Source: an uncultured Oscillospiraceae bacterium
Lineage (GTDB): Bacteria; Bacillota; Clostridia; Oscillospirales; Oscillospiraceae
Length of the DNA stretch: 21,492 nt
Assembly (NCBI GenBank): GCA_910578735.1
Contig: CAJTSQ010000038.1
Location: forward strand, 1-21,492
Direction: 5' to 3'
The position numbers and the translations under genes are program-made. The first letter of the stretch is position 1; each line of letters opens with the position of its first letter. Below, one piece after another: positions 7,007 to 14,651 of the stretch. Below the pieces are notes generated by a model. The model did not search any database. It was not told the origin of the DNA and worked only from the letters and a program-made list of their open reading frames with translations.

Positions 7007-7030
7007 GTCCCCTGCCTGCGGGCAGGGGAC
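7007..7030 (+). terminator. rho-independent terminator after spoIVA
   Basis: A perfect 10-bp stem GTCCCCTGCC (7007-7016) / GGCAGGGGAC (7021-7030) with TGCG loop, then AGCTTTGTTT. It lies between spoIVA and a convergent minus-strand gene. Confidence 0.8.
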
Positions 7031-7038
7031 AGCTTTGT

Positions 7039-7254
7039 TTAATAAATAGGATGCTGCAGGAACCGGATGGCCTCCGGGAAGAAGGGGAGCATCCAGAGGG
7101 CAAAGGCGGCACAGGCTGCGGCGAGCAGGAAAAATACCACGGTTTGAATGTTGTGTCCCTGTTTTCGCATCCGCCAGCTCTCCCGGAAAAAGACGAAGGC
7201 CAGCACCGCGCTGACGCAGGGAGTCAGCAGAATGATAGCAATACCAAGCGCCAC
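7039..7254 (-). CDS. small two-helix membrane protein, hypothetical
   Basis: A protein of about 71 aa with two hydrophobic segments: near residues 2-22 (ALGIAIILLTPCVSAVLAFVF) and 38-56 (TVVFFLLAAACAAFALWML), joined by a basic loop (FRESWRMRKQGHN). No catalytic motif is visible and I do not recognise the family. A GTG at 7260 is also in frame, but GGAGGT (7261-7266) touches it, so GTG 7254 with a six-base gap is the better start. It is convergent with spoIVA and divergent from hscC, and has its own vegetative promoter at 7284-7312. Function unknown. Confidence 0.7.
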   Translation of the reverse strand: MALGIAIILLTPCVSAVLAFVFFRESWRMRKQGHNIQTVVFFLLAAACAAFALWMLPFFPEAIRFLQHPIY

Positions 7255-7283
7255 AGGCACACCTCCTTTTTGAAGCTGCTTCC

Positions 7284-7312
7284 ATTATACCACATACCTC
7301 GGGATATTTCCA
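7284..7312 (-). promoter_or_regulatory. vegetative promoter of the small membrane protein gene
   Basis: On the minus strand, TGGAAA (7307-7312), a 17-nt spacer and a perfect TATAAT (7284-7289), about 30 bases before the start. Confidence 0.6.
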
Positions 7313-7377
7313 CAGGGACGGCTTATGTCCGTCTCATAAATTTATTTAGACAAACGTGAAAGGCCGCGGCGTCCCTG

Positions 7378-7406
7378 TTGATTTTTTTGCGGGAGCACAT
7401 TATAAT
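7378..7406 (+). promoter_or_regulatory. vegetative promoter of the hscC operon
   Basis: TTGATT (7378-7383), a 17-nt spacer and a perfect TATAAT (7401-7406), 48 bases before the hscC ATG. No CIRCE heat-shock operator was seen around it. Confidence 0.65.
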
Positions 7407-7454
7407 GTAAAAGACAAAAACCGCCCTGAGGCGGCGAGAGCGGGTGAACGTAAT

Positions 7455-9191
7455 ATGGCCATCATCGGTATCGACCTGGGCACCACCAACAGTTTGGCGG
7501 CTGTGTGGCGCAACGGAAAAAGCGAGCTGATTCCCAACGGGCTGGGGGAGTATCTCACCCCCAGCGTGGTCAGCGTGGACGAGGACGGGTCCATCCTGGT
7601 GGGGGCTGCGGCCCGGGACCGGCTGATCTCCCACCCGGAGCGCACCGCCGCCGGCTTCAAGCGGAGCATGGGCACCGGCCGCCGGTATGAGCTGGGGGGC
7701 CGGGTGTTTACGGCGGAGGACCTGTCCTCCTTTGTCCTGCGCCGCCTGCGGGAGGACGCCGAGGCCTACCTGGGCGAGGTGGTGGACGAGGCGGTGGTCA
7801 GCGTCCCGGCCTATTTCGCCGAAGCCCAGCGCGCCGCCACCAAGCGGGCGGGCGCCCTGGCCGGCCTGACGGTGGAGCGGCTGGTGAACGAGCCCTCCGC
7901 CGCCGCAGTGGCCGGCCGCATCGGCGAGGGGGAGGAGGACAAGATGTGCCTGGTCTTCGACTTTGGCGGCGGCACCCTGGACGTCTCCCTGGTGGAGCGG
8001 TTTGAAAACGTGGTCAGCGTCACCGCCGTCAGCGGGGACAACTACCTGGGGGGCCGGGATTTTGACGAGCTCATCGCCCGGGGGTTCTGCCAGGACTGTA
8101 ATCTCAACTTCGACAGCCTGTCCCGCCAGCGGCAGGAGACCCTCATCCGCCAGGCCGAAACCTGCAAAATGGCCCTCACCGGCCAGGAGCCGGTGATTAT
8201 GGCGGTGTCTGACGAGGAGATATCTGCCTCCCTGGCCCTCACCCACGAGTGGGTCATCCGCAAGAGCAGCGCCCTGTTCCAGCGGATGCTGGTCCCGGTG
8301 CGCAAGGTGTTTATGGACGCCGGCGTGAGGGCCGAGGAGCTGGACGAGCTGGTGATGGTGGGGGGCTCCAGCCACATGCCGGCGGTGCGCCGGTACATCG
8401 CCAAGGCCCTGGGCCGGGAGCCCGCCGCCGGGGCCCGGCCGGACACCGCCATCGCCGTGGGGGCGGGCATCTGCTCCGGCATGAAGGCCCGGGCCGGCGA
8501 TCTGCGGGAGCTGGTCCTCACCGACGTGTGCCCCTTTACCCTGGGGATCAACGTGCTGAACGAGGCCGAGCCGGAACGGTCTCTGATGTCCCCCATTATC
8601 GAGCGCAACAGTGTTCTGCCCACCAGCAAGGAGGGCATCTACTACACCGCCCGGGACAACCAGCGGGCCATCGATGTAAAGGTGTATCAGGGGGAGCAGC
8701 GGTACTGTGACGACAACACCTGCCTGGGCCACCTGGAGATCGCCGTGCCCCCCGGGCCCCGGGGGGAGCAGTATGTCCGGGTGCGCTTTACCTACGATAT
8801 CAACGGCCTTCTTGAGGTGGACGTGGTGGCCAAGGACGGCCAGACCGGCCGGCTGGTGCTTCAGGGCTCGGGCATGAGCGAGGAGGAGGTGGAGCGGCGG
8901 CTGAAGGAGCTGGAGGCCCTGAAGCTCAACCCCAGAGACCAGGAGGGCCCCCGCACCCTCATCGCCCGGGGGGAGCGGCTGTACGCCATGACGGTGGGCC
9001 AGATGCGGGAGCAGGTGGCCCAGATTTTGGACTGGTATCAGCTCCAGCTGTCCACCCAGGAGAGCCTGCGCATCGCCAAGGCCAGCCGCCGGACGGCCGC
9101 CTTCTTCGACCAGGCGGAGGCCTACGTGGGCCTGGACGACCTGCCGCCCCTGGACCTGGACCCCCTGGCCGGGGATGAGGAGGACGTATGA
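7455..9191 (+). CDS. hscC: Hsp70-family chaperone, HscC type
   Basis: A 578-aa protein closely resembling E. coli HscC (Hsc62) rather than housekeeping DnaK. ATPase features: phosphate-1 loop IGIDLGTTNS (4-13), Lys69 matching the catalytic Lys70 of DnaK, NEPSAA (145-150), phosphate-2 DFGGGT (169-174) and an adenosine-site MVGGSSHMP. Long stretches match HscC blocks, including the LIPNxxGEYLTPS region, DVCPFTLGINV, SPIIERN and VRFTYDINGLLEVDV. The C-terminal lid is short, as in HscC. HscC works with specialised J-domain partners, and the next gene, overlapping by ATGA, encodes one. The ribosome site before ATG 7455 is weak; an upstream ATG-free extension of the frame covers the promoter and is discarded. 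Clients are unknown. Confidence 0.9.
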   Translation: MAIIGIDLGTTNSLAAVWRNGKSELIPNGLGEYLTPSVVSVDEDGSILVGAAARDRLISHPERTAAGFKRSMGTGRRYELGGRVFTAEDLSSFVLRRLREDAEAYLGEVVDEAVVSVPAYFAEAQRAATKRAGALAGLTVERLVNEPSAAAVAGRIGEGEEDKMCLVFDFGGGTLDVSLVERFENVVSVTAVSGDNYLGGRDFDELIARGFCQDCNLNFDSLSRQRQETLIRQAETCKMALTGQEPVIMAVSDEEISASLALTHEWVIRKSSALFQRMLVPVRKVFMDAGVRAEELDELVMVGGSSHMPAVRRYIAKALGREPAAGARPDTAIAVGAGICSGMKARAGDLRELVLTDVCPFTLGINVLNEAEPERSLMSPIIERNSVLPTSKEGIYYTARDNQRAIDVKVYQGEQRYCDDNTCLGHLEIAVPPGPRGEQYVRVRFTYDINGLLEVDVVAKDGQTGRLVLQGSGMSEEEVERRLKELEALKLNPRDQEGPRTLIARGERLYAMTVGQMREQVAQILDWYQLQLSTQESLRIAKASRRTAAFFDQAEAYVGLDDLPPLDLDPLAGDEEDV

Positions 9192-11467
9192 GCTGGCCCT
9201 GGAGCCAGCTGGGCCTGTCCGGCCCCTCAGACCTGCCGGAGATTCGCCATGCCTATGCTGAAAAGCTGAAAACCACTCACCCGGAGGACGACCCGGAGGG
9301 GTTCCAGCGCCTCCACGCCGCCTACCAGGCGGCCAGCCGGATTGCCCGCCAGCGGAAAAAGCGGGAAAAGCCGTTCCCCCAGGCGGAGGATACGCCTCCC
9401 TCCCGTTATGCCATGCGGGAGGACGACATCCAGGAAATTGAAATACCGGAAGAAAAAGCGGAATCGGAGAAGCTAGACTTCAACTATGAGGAGCTGCTCC
9501 AGGAGGAGGGGGAGCGGCCTCAGTTCTCCCACCGGGATGATGAGCGGGATTTCGACTTCGATGAGCTGCTGGATGAGGGCGGCGGGCTGCCCCGCCCCCC
9601 GAAAGAGGACGAGCAGGACTTTGATTTTGAACGCCTCTTTGCCGAGGGGGAGGCGGAGCGGGCGGAGGCCCGCCGCCGCCGGGCCGAACAGCGCCGCCGG
9701 GCTCAGGCACAGGTCCGCGCCTGGGCCCGGGAGCGCCAGAGGGCCCGGGAGTGGACACAGAAGCGGGAGCACTGGCAGCGGCAGGAGCAGCAAAATAACT
9801 ACGACCGGGAGCGCCGGGAGCAATTCTCCCAGGAGGAGGCGCGCTGGCAGAGCACCGAGACCATTCTTCACACCCTGGAGATGCTCCACAACGCTCAGGC
9901 CCCCCTGGGGGAGTGGGAAAAGTTCTTCGCCAGCCCCCTGTTCCGGCGGTCCAAGGGGGAGCTGGACCTGATTTTCGGCCTGGAGGACTTCGTCAGCGCC
10001 AGCGACCTGCCCCGGGAGGTCAAGCTGGCCCTGTTTCTGGCCTACGGCTTTGACAAGGGGGTGGCCATGCCCCAACTGCATCCCCTGTATCAGATGCTCC
10101 TGCCCGCCTGGGGGGCGGAGAAACAGGAGAAGGGGCAGCAGAGGCTGTATAAGCTGGGAGTGTGCATCGCCGGCGTCCTTCTAGCCCCTCTGGTCCTGGT
10201 GCTTTTTGGGGCTGGCGGTTTGTTGGGGATTGCGCTGCTGGTGGCCGCCTCCTCCGTTGCGCTGATTGGGATGGCCTTCAGGCGGGGCCCCAACGGAAAA
10301 CGGAATCTGTTGCTGCTCTGGCTGCTGCTCTTTTTCATCTTCACCTATGTATGTTACGACCGGGGGCTGGGGCTGACCATCCCGCTGGGCGTTCTGGCCG
10401 CAGGGGTTGTGTGCTGGGTACTCTGGCAGGTGGTGAAGTTGGGTGCCATGGAAAAGCGGGCCCGCGGCGGAACAGTCACCAGAAAAGAGGAGCTGCGGGC
10501 CATGCTGGGCTTTGTGCTGGCGGCGGCACTGCTTCTTGTGCTGGGCTGGCTGCGGACCGGGCCGGATCTGGAACAGCTCCTGCCCGCCAAGGACCCCCGG
10601 GAGCAGGTCTGCGCCTATATGGAGGAGGATTTTGGCATCCCCTTCCAGTCCATCTACAACAAGACCAAGCTGGAGCGCCACGACAACGTGTTTGCCCCGG
10701 AGGACAGCGTGGGCGATATGTTCCTGGCCGGGCCGGACGGGGAACGGGACGTGGAGGCCGGCCGGCGGGGCTACACCACCAACTATCCGGATATGATGGT
10801 ACTCTGGGCCCTGGAGGACTTTGCCCAAGAGCAGGGGCTGGATGAGCTGGACCTGATGAACCGCAACCAGAACCTGGAGAGCTGGAACACGGCGGGGGTG
10901 TATCTGATTGTCCTGCCCTGTTACGGGGCGGGGGACACCATCACGGCCCTGGGAGATCTGCTGGAGAAGCTGGCCGGAGAGGATTGGTACCGGCTCCAAC
11001 CCCCTGACTTCAAGGTGGTCCTGTGCAGCAAACAGATGGAGGAAGGACGGCTGATCCTCCGGGAGTATGAGTCAGACAGCGGGACCTTTGACGCCGCCGG
11101 AGTCCGCAGTCTTTATGAGGCATCCTTTGCCCACGCCTGCTGTGCCCAGCTGCTTCAGGAGTGTGAGCTGGACCGGGACTTTACCGCCGATGCTCCGGCG
11201 GAGCCCTACACCCTGGCCAACAGCGGCATGGTGAATCTGAAGGGGAAGCTCTGCTGCCGGATCGACGGCCTGGACGAGAACGGCAAGACCGCCATGGAGT
11301 ATTACGTGGATGTGGACGGTGCGGCCGTCACCAACGTCTACTGCGTCCCGGGAGGCTACTTTGAAGGGGGCGGAGAGGAGGAACAGCTCCATTTCTACCG
11401 CGTGGTCCACCGGGATGCGGGGCTGGTCTATCTCCACTACCCCTGGCTCGCTTCAACGGATATGTAA
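9188..11467 (+). CDS. membrane-anchored J-domain protein, probable HscC partner
   Basis: A 759-aa multidomain protein. Residues 1-55 resemble a J domain (helix II HAYAEKLKTTHPEDDPEGFQRLHAAYQAAS split around the loop) with HPE at 31-33 instead of canonical HPD. Residues 60-155 are acidic and contain three copies of a (D/N)(F/Y)xxLL-type motif: FNYEELLQEEG (98-108), DFDFDELLDEG (121-131) and DFDFERLFAEG (144-154). Residues 155-230 are Arg/Glu-rich and probably coiled coil. About five membrane helices lie at 324-341, 343-363, 373-390, 396-417 and 440-454. A soluble domain of about 300 residues with no recognised motif completes the protein. Its ATG overlaps the hscC stop. Pairing with HscC is inferred from the J-like domain and operon, by analogy with E. 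coli DjlB/DjlC. Confidence 0.8.
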   Translation: MSWPWSQLGLSGPSDLPEIRHAYAEKLKTTHPEDDPEGFQRLHAAYQAASRIARQRKKREKPFPQAEDTPPSRYAMREDDIQEIEIPEEKAESEKLDFNYEELLQEEGERPQFSHRDDERDFDFDELLDEGGGLPRPPKEDEQDFDFERLFAEGEAERAEARRRRAEQRRRAQAQVRAWARERQRAREWTQKREHWQRQEQQNNYDRERREQFSQEEARWQSTETILHTLEMLHNAQAPLGEWEKFFASPLFRRSKGELDLIFGLEDFVSASDLPREVKLALFLAYGFDKGVAMPQLHPLYQMLLPAWGAEKQEKGQQRLYKLGVCIAGVLLAPLVLVLFGAGGLLGIALLVAASSVALIGMAFRRGPNGKRNLLLLWLLLFFIFTYVCYDRGLGLTIPLGVLAAGVVCWVLWQVVKLGAMEKRARGGTVTRKEELRAMLGFVLAAALLLVLGWLRTGPDLEQLLPAKDPREQVCAYMEEDFGIPFQSIYNKTKLERHDNVFAPEDSVGDMFLAGPDGERDVEAGRRGYTTNYPDMMVLWALEDFAQEQGLDELDLMNRNQNLESWNTAGVYLIVLPCYGAGDTITALGDLLEKLAGEDWYRLQPPDFKVVLCSKQMEEGRLILREYESDSGTFDAAGVRSLYEASFAHACCAQLLQECELDRDFTADAPAEPYTLANSGMVNLKGKLCCRIDGLDENGKTAMEYYVDVDGAAVTNVYCVPGGYFEGGGEEEQLHFYRVVHRDAGLVYLHYPWLASTDM

Positions 11468-11470
11468 CAG

Positions 11471-11504
11471 CAGGCCCCGCCGGTTTGAAAACCGGCGGGG
11501 CCTG
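11471..11504 (+). terminator. hairpin terminator after the hscC operon
   Basis: CAGGCCCCGCCGGT pairs with ACCGGCGGGGCCTG (14 bp) around TTGAAA. The stem is very strong, but only a weak T-containing stretch follows. Confidence 0.65.
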
Positions 11505-11597
11505 TCTGCCGCTGAAGACTGGCCGGAGGTGTACACGTCAAAACGCCGAAAGTCTCTCTCTAGCGGACTGTTGCTTTAGCGCAATAAACAAACTTTG

Positions 11598-11631
11598 TTT
11601 TTGCAAGGCTGAAAACGTTGACTTGCAAAAA
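11598..11631 (+). promoter_or_regulatory. perfect inverted repeat overlapping the gdh promoter (candidate operator)
   Basis: TTTTTGCAAG (11598-11607) and CTTGCAAAAA (11622-11631) are exact reverse complements separated by 14 nt, with a small AACGTT palindrome inside. The right half overlaps the -35 box. It could be a repressor or activator site. Confidence 0.5.
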
Positions 11632-11652
11632 TATTTTTGGTAAAGTGATAAT
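11618..11652 (+). promoter_or_regulatory. promoter of the tandem glutamate dehydrogenase operon
   Basis: TTGACT (11618-11623), a 17-nt spacer and TAAAGT (11641-11646); an alternative overlapping reading is TTGCAA with an 18-nt spacer and GATAAT (11647-11652). It leaves a leader of about 60 bases before the first ATG. Confidence 0.6.
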
Positions 11653-11715
11653 ACTCCAAGCAGGGGAGGAGACGGAGCAAGTTTCGACAAAACAACTTTC
11701 GGGAGGAATTGTAGT

Positions 11716-13062
11716 ATGAGTATTCAGAATGAGTATTTGAACAGACTGATGGAGTGTGTCATTCAGCGCGACCCCGGCCAGCCGGAGTTTCACCAGGCGG
11801 TGCGGGAGGTGCTCACCTCGCTGGCCCCGGTGGCCAACGCCCGGCCGGAGCTGATTCGGGAGGGCGTGATGGACTGCCTGGTGGAGCCGGAGCGGATTAT
11901 CAAGTTCCGGGTGCCCTGGGAGGACGACAAGGGCGGCATCCACGTAAACCGGGGCTACCGCGTCCAGTTCAACAGCGCCATCGGCCCCTACAAGGGAGGC
12001 CTGCGGTTCCACCCCTCCGTCAATGAGAGTATCATCAAATTCCTGGGCTTTGAGCAGGTGTTCAAAAACAGCCTCACCGGCCTGCCCATCGGCGGCGGCA
12101 AGGGCGGCTCCGACTTTGACCCCAAGGGCAAGTCAGACGCCGAGGTGATGCGGTTCTGCCAGAGCTTTATGAACGAGCTGTTTAAATATATCGGCCCCGA
12201 CACCGATGTGCCCGCCGGCGATATCGGCGTCGGCGCGCGGGAGATCGGCTATTTGTTCGGCCAGTACAAGCGGCTGCGCAACGAGTTTACCGGCGTGCTC
12301 ACCGGCAAGGGACTGACCTACGGCGGCTCCCTGGCCCGGAAGGAGGCCACCGGCTATGGCCTGTGCTATTTCACCGACAACATGATAAGGGCCGCCGGCA
12401 AGAGCTTTGAGGGGGCCAATGTGGTTATCTCCGGCTCGGGCAACGTGGCCATCTACGCCTGTGAGAAGGCCACCCAGCTGGGGGGCAAGGTGGTGGCCAT
12501 GTCCGACTCCAACGGCTATATCTATGACAAGGACGGCATCGACCTGGACCTGGTCAAGCAGATTAAAGAGGTGGAGCGGGCCCGCATCAAGGTGTATGCA
12601 GACCGCAAGCCGGGCGCGGAGTACCATGAGGGCTGCGTGAATATCTGGAACATCCCCTGCGGCATCGCCCTGCCCTGCGCCACCCAGAACGAGCTGCCCC
12701 TGGAGGGGGCCAAGGCCCTTATCAAGAACGGCTGCTTCGCCGTGGCGGAGGGGGCCAACATGCCCTCCACCCCCGAGGCCATGGATGCCTTCCTGGAGGC
12801 TGGCGTGCTTTTCGCCCCCGCCAAGGCCTCCAATGCCGGCGGCGTGGCGGTGTCCGCCCTGGAGATGAGCCAGAACTCCATGCGCTTCTCCTGGACCTTC
12901 CAGGAGGTGGACGACCGCCTGAAGCAGATCATGACCGACCTGTATCACAACGCCGCCGGAGCCGCTGCCCAGTACGGACTGGCGGGCAACCTGGTGGCGG
13001 GCGCCAATATCGCAGGCTTCCTGAAGGTGGCCGACTCCATGCTGGCCTACGGCCTGGTGTAA
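11716..13062 (+). CDS. gdhA: glutamate dehydrogenase (hexameric, catalytically intact)
   Basis: A 448-aa enzyme of the hexameric bacterial family that interconverts glutamate with 2-oxoglutarate plus ammonia. Key residues are present: Lys93 (PYKGGLRF), Lys117 (VFKNSL) and catalytic Lys129 (GGGKGGSDFDP), matching Lys89, Lys113 and Lys125 of C. symbiosum GDH with identical spacing. The catalytic Asp in VPAGDIG, the EATGYG segment, a nucleotide-binding SGSGNVA turn and NAGGVAVS are also intact. GGGAGG sits nine bases before the ATG. Cofactor choice (NAD or NADP) cannot be decided by eye. It heads an operon with a second GDH gene 12 bases downstream. In amino-acid-fermenting gut Firmicutes the enzyme often links glutamate breakdown to ammonia release. 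Confidence 0.96.
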   Translation: MSIQNEYLNRLMECVIQRDPGQPEFHQAVREVLTSLAPVANARPELIREGVMDCLVEPERIIKFRVPWEDDKGGIHVNRGYRVQFNSAIGPYKGGLRFHPSVNESIIKFLGFEQVFKNSLTGLPIGGGKGGSDFDPKGKSDAEVMRFCQSFMNELFKYIGPDTDVPAGDIGVGAREIGYLFGQYKRLRNEFTGVLTGKGLTYGGSLARKEATGYGLCYFTDNMIRAAGKSFEGANVVISGSGNVAIYACEKATQLGGKVVAMSDSNGYIYDKDGIDLDLVKQIKEVERARIKVYADRKPGAEYHEGCVNIWNIPCGIALPCATQNELPLEGAKALIKNGCFAVAEGANMPSTPEAMDAFLEAGVLFAPAKASNAGGVAVSALEMSQNSMRFSWTFQEVDDRLKQIMTDLYHNAAGAAAQYGLAGNLVAGANIAGFLKVADSMLAYGLV

Positions 13063-13074
13063 GGAGGGGAGACT

Positions 13075-14418
13075 ATGAACAACTACGCGGCTCGCGTATT
13101 GGAGCGGCTCCGGCAGAAGTACCCCAACGAGCTGGAGTACCTCCAGTCGGTACAGACCTGGCTGGAAATGATCGACCCCGCCCTGGACGACCCCTGCTAT
13201 GAGAGGTTGGACCTGCTCACCCGCATGGTGGAGCCCGAGCGGATGGTCACCTTCCTGGTGCCCTGGACGGACGACCAGGGCAGCGCTCACACCAACCACG
13301 GCTATCGGGTGCAGTTCAACAGCGCCATCGGCCCCTACAAGGGGGGCCTGCGATTCCACCCCTCGGTGAATGAGAGCGTGGTCAAGTTCCTGGGCTTTGA
13401 GCAGACCTACAAAAATGCCCTCACCGGGCTCCCCATCGGCGGAGCCTCCGGCGGCTCTGACTTCGACCCCCGGGGCAAGAGCGACCGGGAAATTATGCGG
13501 TTCTGCCAGTCCTTCATGAACGCTCTTTACCGCTACATTGGCGCTGACACCGACATCCCCGCCGGAGACATCGGGGTGGGGGCCAAGGAGATCGGCTACC
13601 TGTACGGCCAGTACAAGCGTCTGCTGGGCAAGGCGGAGAGCTCCGCCCTCACCGGCAAGGGTCTCACCTATGGCGGAAGCAAGGTCCGCCTGGAGGCCGC
13701 CGGCTCAGGCACCGTCTACTTCCTGGACCGGATGGTGGCCAGCCGCGGGGACAGCCTGGAGGGCAAGACCATCGCCGTGTCCGGCTTTGGCAACATGAGC
13801 TGGGGCGTGTGCCGCAAGGCGGCGGAGCTGGGGGCCAAGGTGGTCACCCTGTCCGGGCCGGATGGCTACGTTTATGACCCGGAGGGGATTACCACCCAGG
13901 ATAAGCTGGACTGCCTGCTGGAGATGCGCAATGAGGGCAGAGACCGGGTGTCCGCCTATGCCCGCAAATTCGGGGTGGAGTTCTTCCCCGGCAAGAAGCC
14001 CTGGGAGGTCAAGACCGATATCGTGATTCCCTGTGCCACTCAGAACGAGCTGGACGTGGAGGATGCCATCTGCATCCTGGCTAACGATGTGCGCTACTAC
14101 GTGGAGGGAGCCAACATGCCCGCCACCAGCGAGGCCATGAAGCTGCTCCGCCTCAGCCCCAAGATTTTGACGGCGGGGGCCAAGGCCTCCGGGTCCGGCG
14201 GCGTGGCGGTGTCCGCCCTGGAGATGGCCCAGAACTCCATTCGCTACAACTGGAAACGGTCCGAGGTGGACGAGAAGCTGCGGGTCATCATGGGTTCCAT
14301 CTACGACGCCTCCGCCGCTGCGGCCAAGGAGTACGGCCTGGGGGACGACCTCATCGCCGGCAACGATATCGCCGCGTTCAAGAAGATCTCTGAGGCTATG
14401 ATTGCCCAGGGACTGTAA
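13075..14418 (+). CDS. gdhA: glutamate dehydrogenase paralogue with catalytic Lys replaced by Ser
   Basis: A 447-aa protein of the same family, with numbering that coincides with C. symbiosum GDH. Lys89, Gln110, Lys113, Asp165 and Ser380 are all kept, but the catalytic lysine is Ser125 (IGGASGGSDFDP; codon TCC). The EATGYG segment is EAAGSG (Ala209, Ser211), Pro206 is Leu, and NAGG is GSGG (Gly373, Ser374). The nucleotide-binding turn GFGNMSWG is conserved. The frame is clean and full length with GC-rich codons, so the gene is not decaying. AAGGAGGGGAG precedes the ATG. It may be a regulatory or structural subunit of a mixed hexamer, or an enzyme with different chemistry; simple GDH activity is unlikely. 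Confidence 0.9.
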   Translation: MNNYAARVLERLRQKYPNELEYLQSVQTWLEMIDPALDDPCYERLDLLTRMVEPERMVTFLVPWTDDQGSAHTNHGYRVQFNSAIGPYKGGLRFHPSVNESVVKFLGFEQTYKNALTGLPIGGASGGSDFDPRGKSDREIMRFCQSFMNALYRYIGADTDIPAGDIGVGAKEIGYLYGQYKRLLGKAESSALTGKGLTYGGSKVRLEAAGSGTVYFLDRMVASRGDSLEGKTIAVSGFGNMSWGVCRKAAELGAKVVTLSGPDGYVYDPEGITTQDKLDCLLEMRNEGRDRVSAYARKFGVEFFPGKKPWEVKTDIVIPCATQNELDVEDAICILANDVRYYVEGANMPATSEAMKLLRLSPKILTAGAKASGSGGVAVSALEMAQNSIRYNWKRSEVDEKLRVIMGSIYDASAAAAKEYGLGDDLIAGNDIAAFKKISEAMIAQGL

Positions 14419-14427
14419 CAAATCAAG

Positions 14428-14463
14428 GCCTGACCCCCTGTCAGTTTTGGCAGGCGGTCAGGC
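14428..14463 (+). terminator. terminator after the gdh operon
   Basis: The outer stem GCCTGACC (14428-14435) / GGTCAGGC (14456-14463) encloses an inner CCTG/CAGG stem, followed by TTCTGTGGTATTTC. Between here and the next promoter (about 14464-14576) I see nothing else. Confidence 0.65.
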
Positions 14464-14576
14464 TTCTGTGGTATTTCAGCAGAGCGGTTTTGAGGGAATC
14501 TCCCCAAAATGTTTTACACAAAAAGACCACTGGATTTACAGACTCTGGTCAAACAGAAAAACGTTAGCCGTCGGAG

Positions 14577-14605
14577 TTGAAAAAGCCGGAAAACTATGCT
14601 ATGCT
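14577..14605 (+). promoter_or_regulatory. vegetative promoter of the ggt-family gene
   Basis: TTGAAA (14577-14582), a 17-nt spacer and TATGCT (14600-14605). A perfect TATAAT at 14614-14619 is a second possible -10 but lacks a good -35 at standard spacing. Confidence 0.5.
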
Positions 14606-14651
14606 GAAAACGGTATAATTCTATTGAAAATTAGAAAAAGGAGTGTTCCTT

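Noticed and set aside
7320..7454. A CIRCE or other heat-shock operator before hscC
   Set aside because: No TTAGCACTC/GAGTGCTAA inverted repeat is present; only a vegetative-type promoter is visible.
7323..8732. A 469-codon minus-strand open frame opposite hscC
   Set aside because: Composition is His/Gly/Gln-rich as expected from the complement of GC-rich codons, and the plus strand encodes an unambiguous Hsp70.
11505..11715. A riboswitch or T-box in the gdh leader
   Set aside because: No conserved riboswitch core or T-box TGGN motif with supporting stems could be read; only the inverted repeat and promoter stand out.
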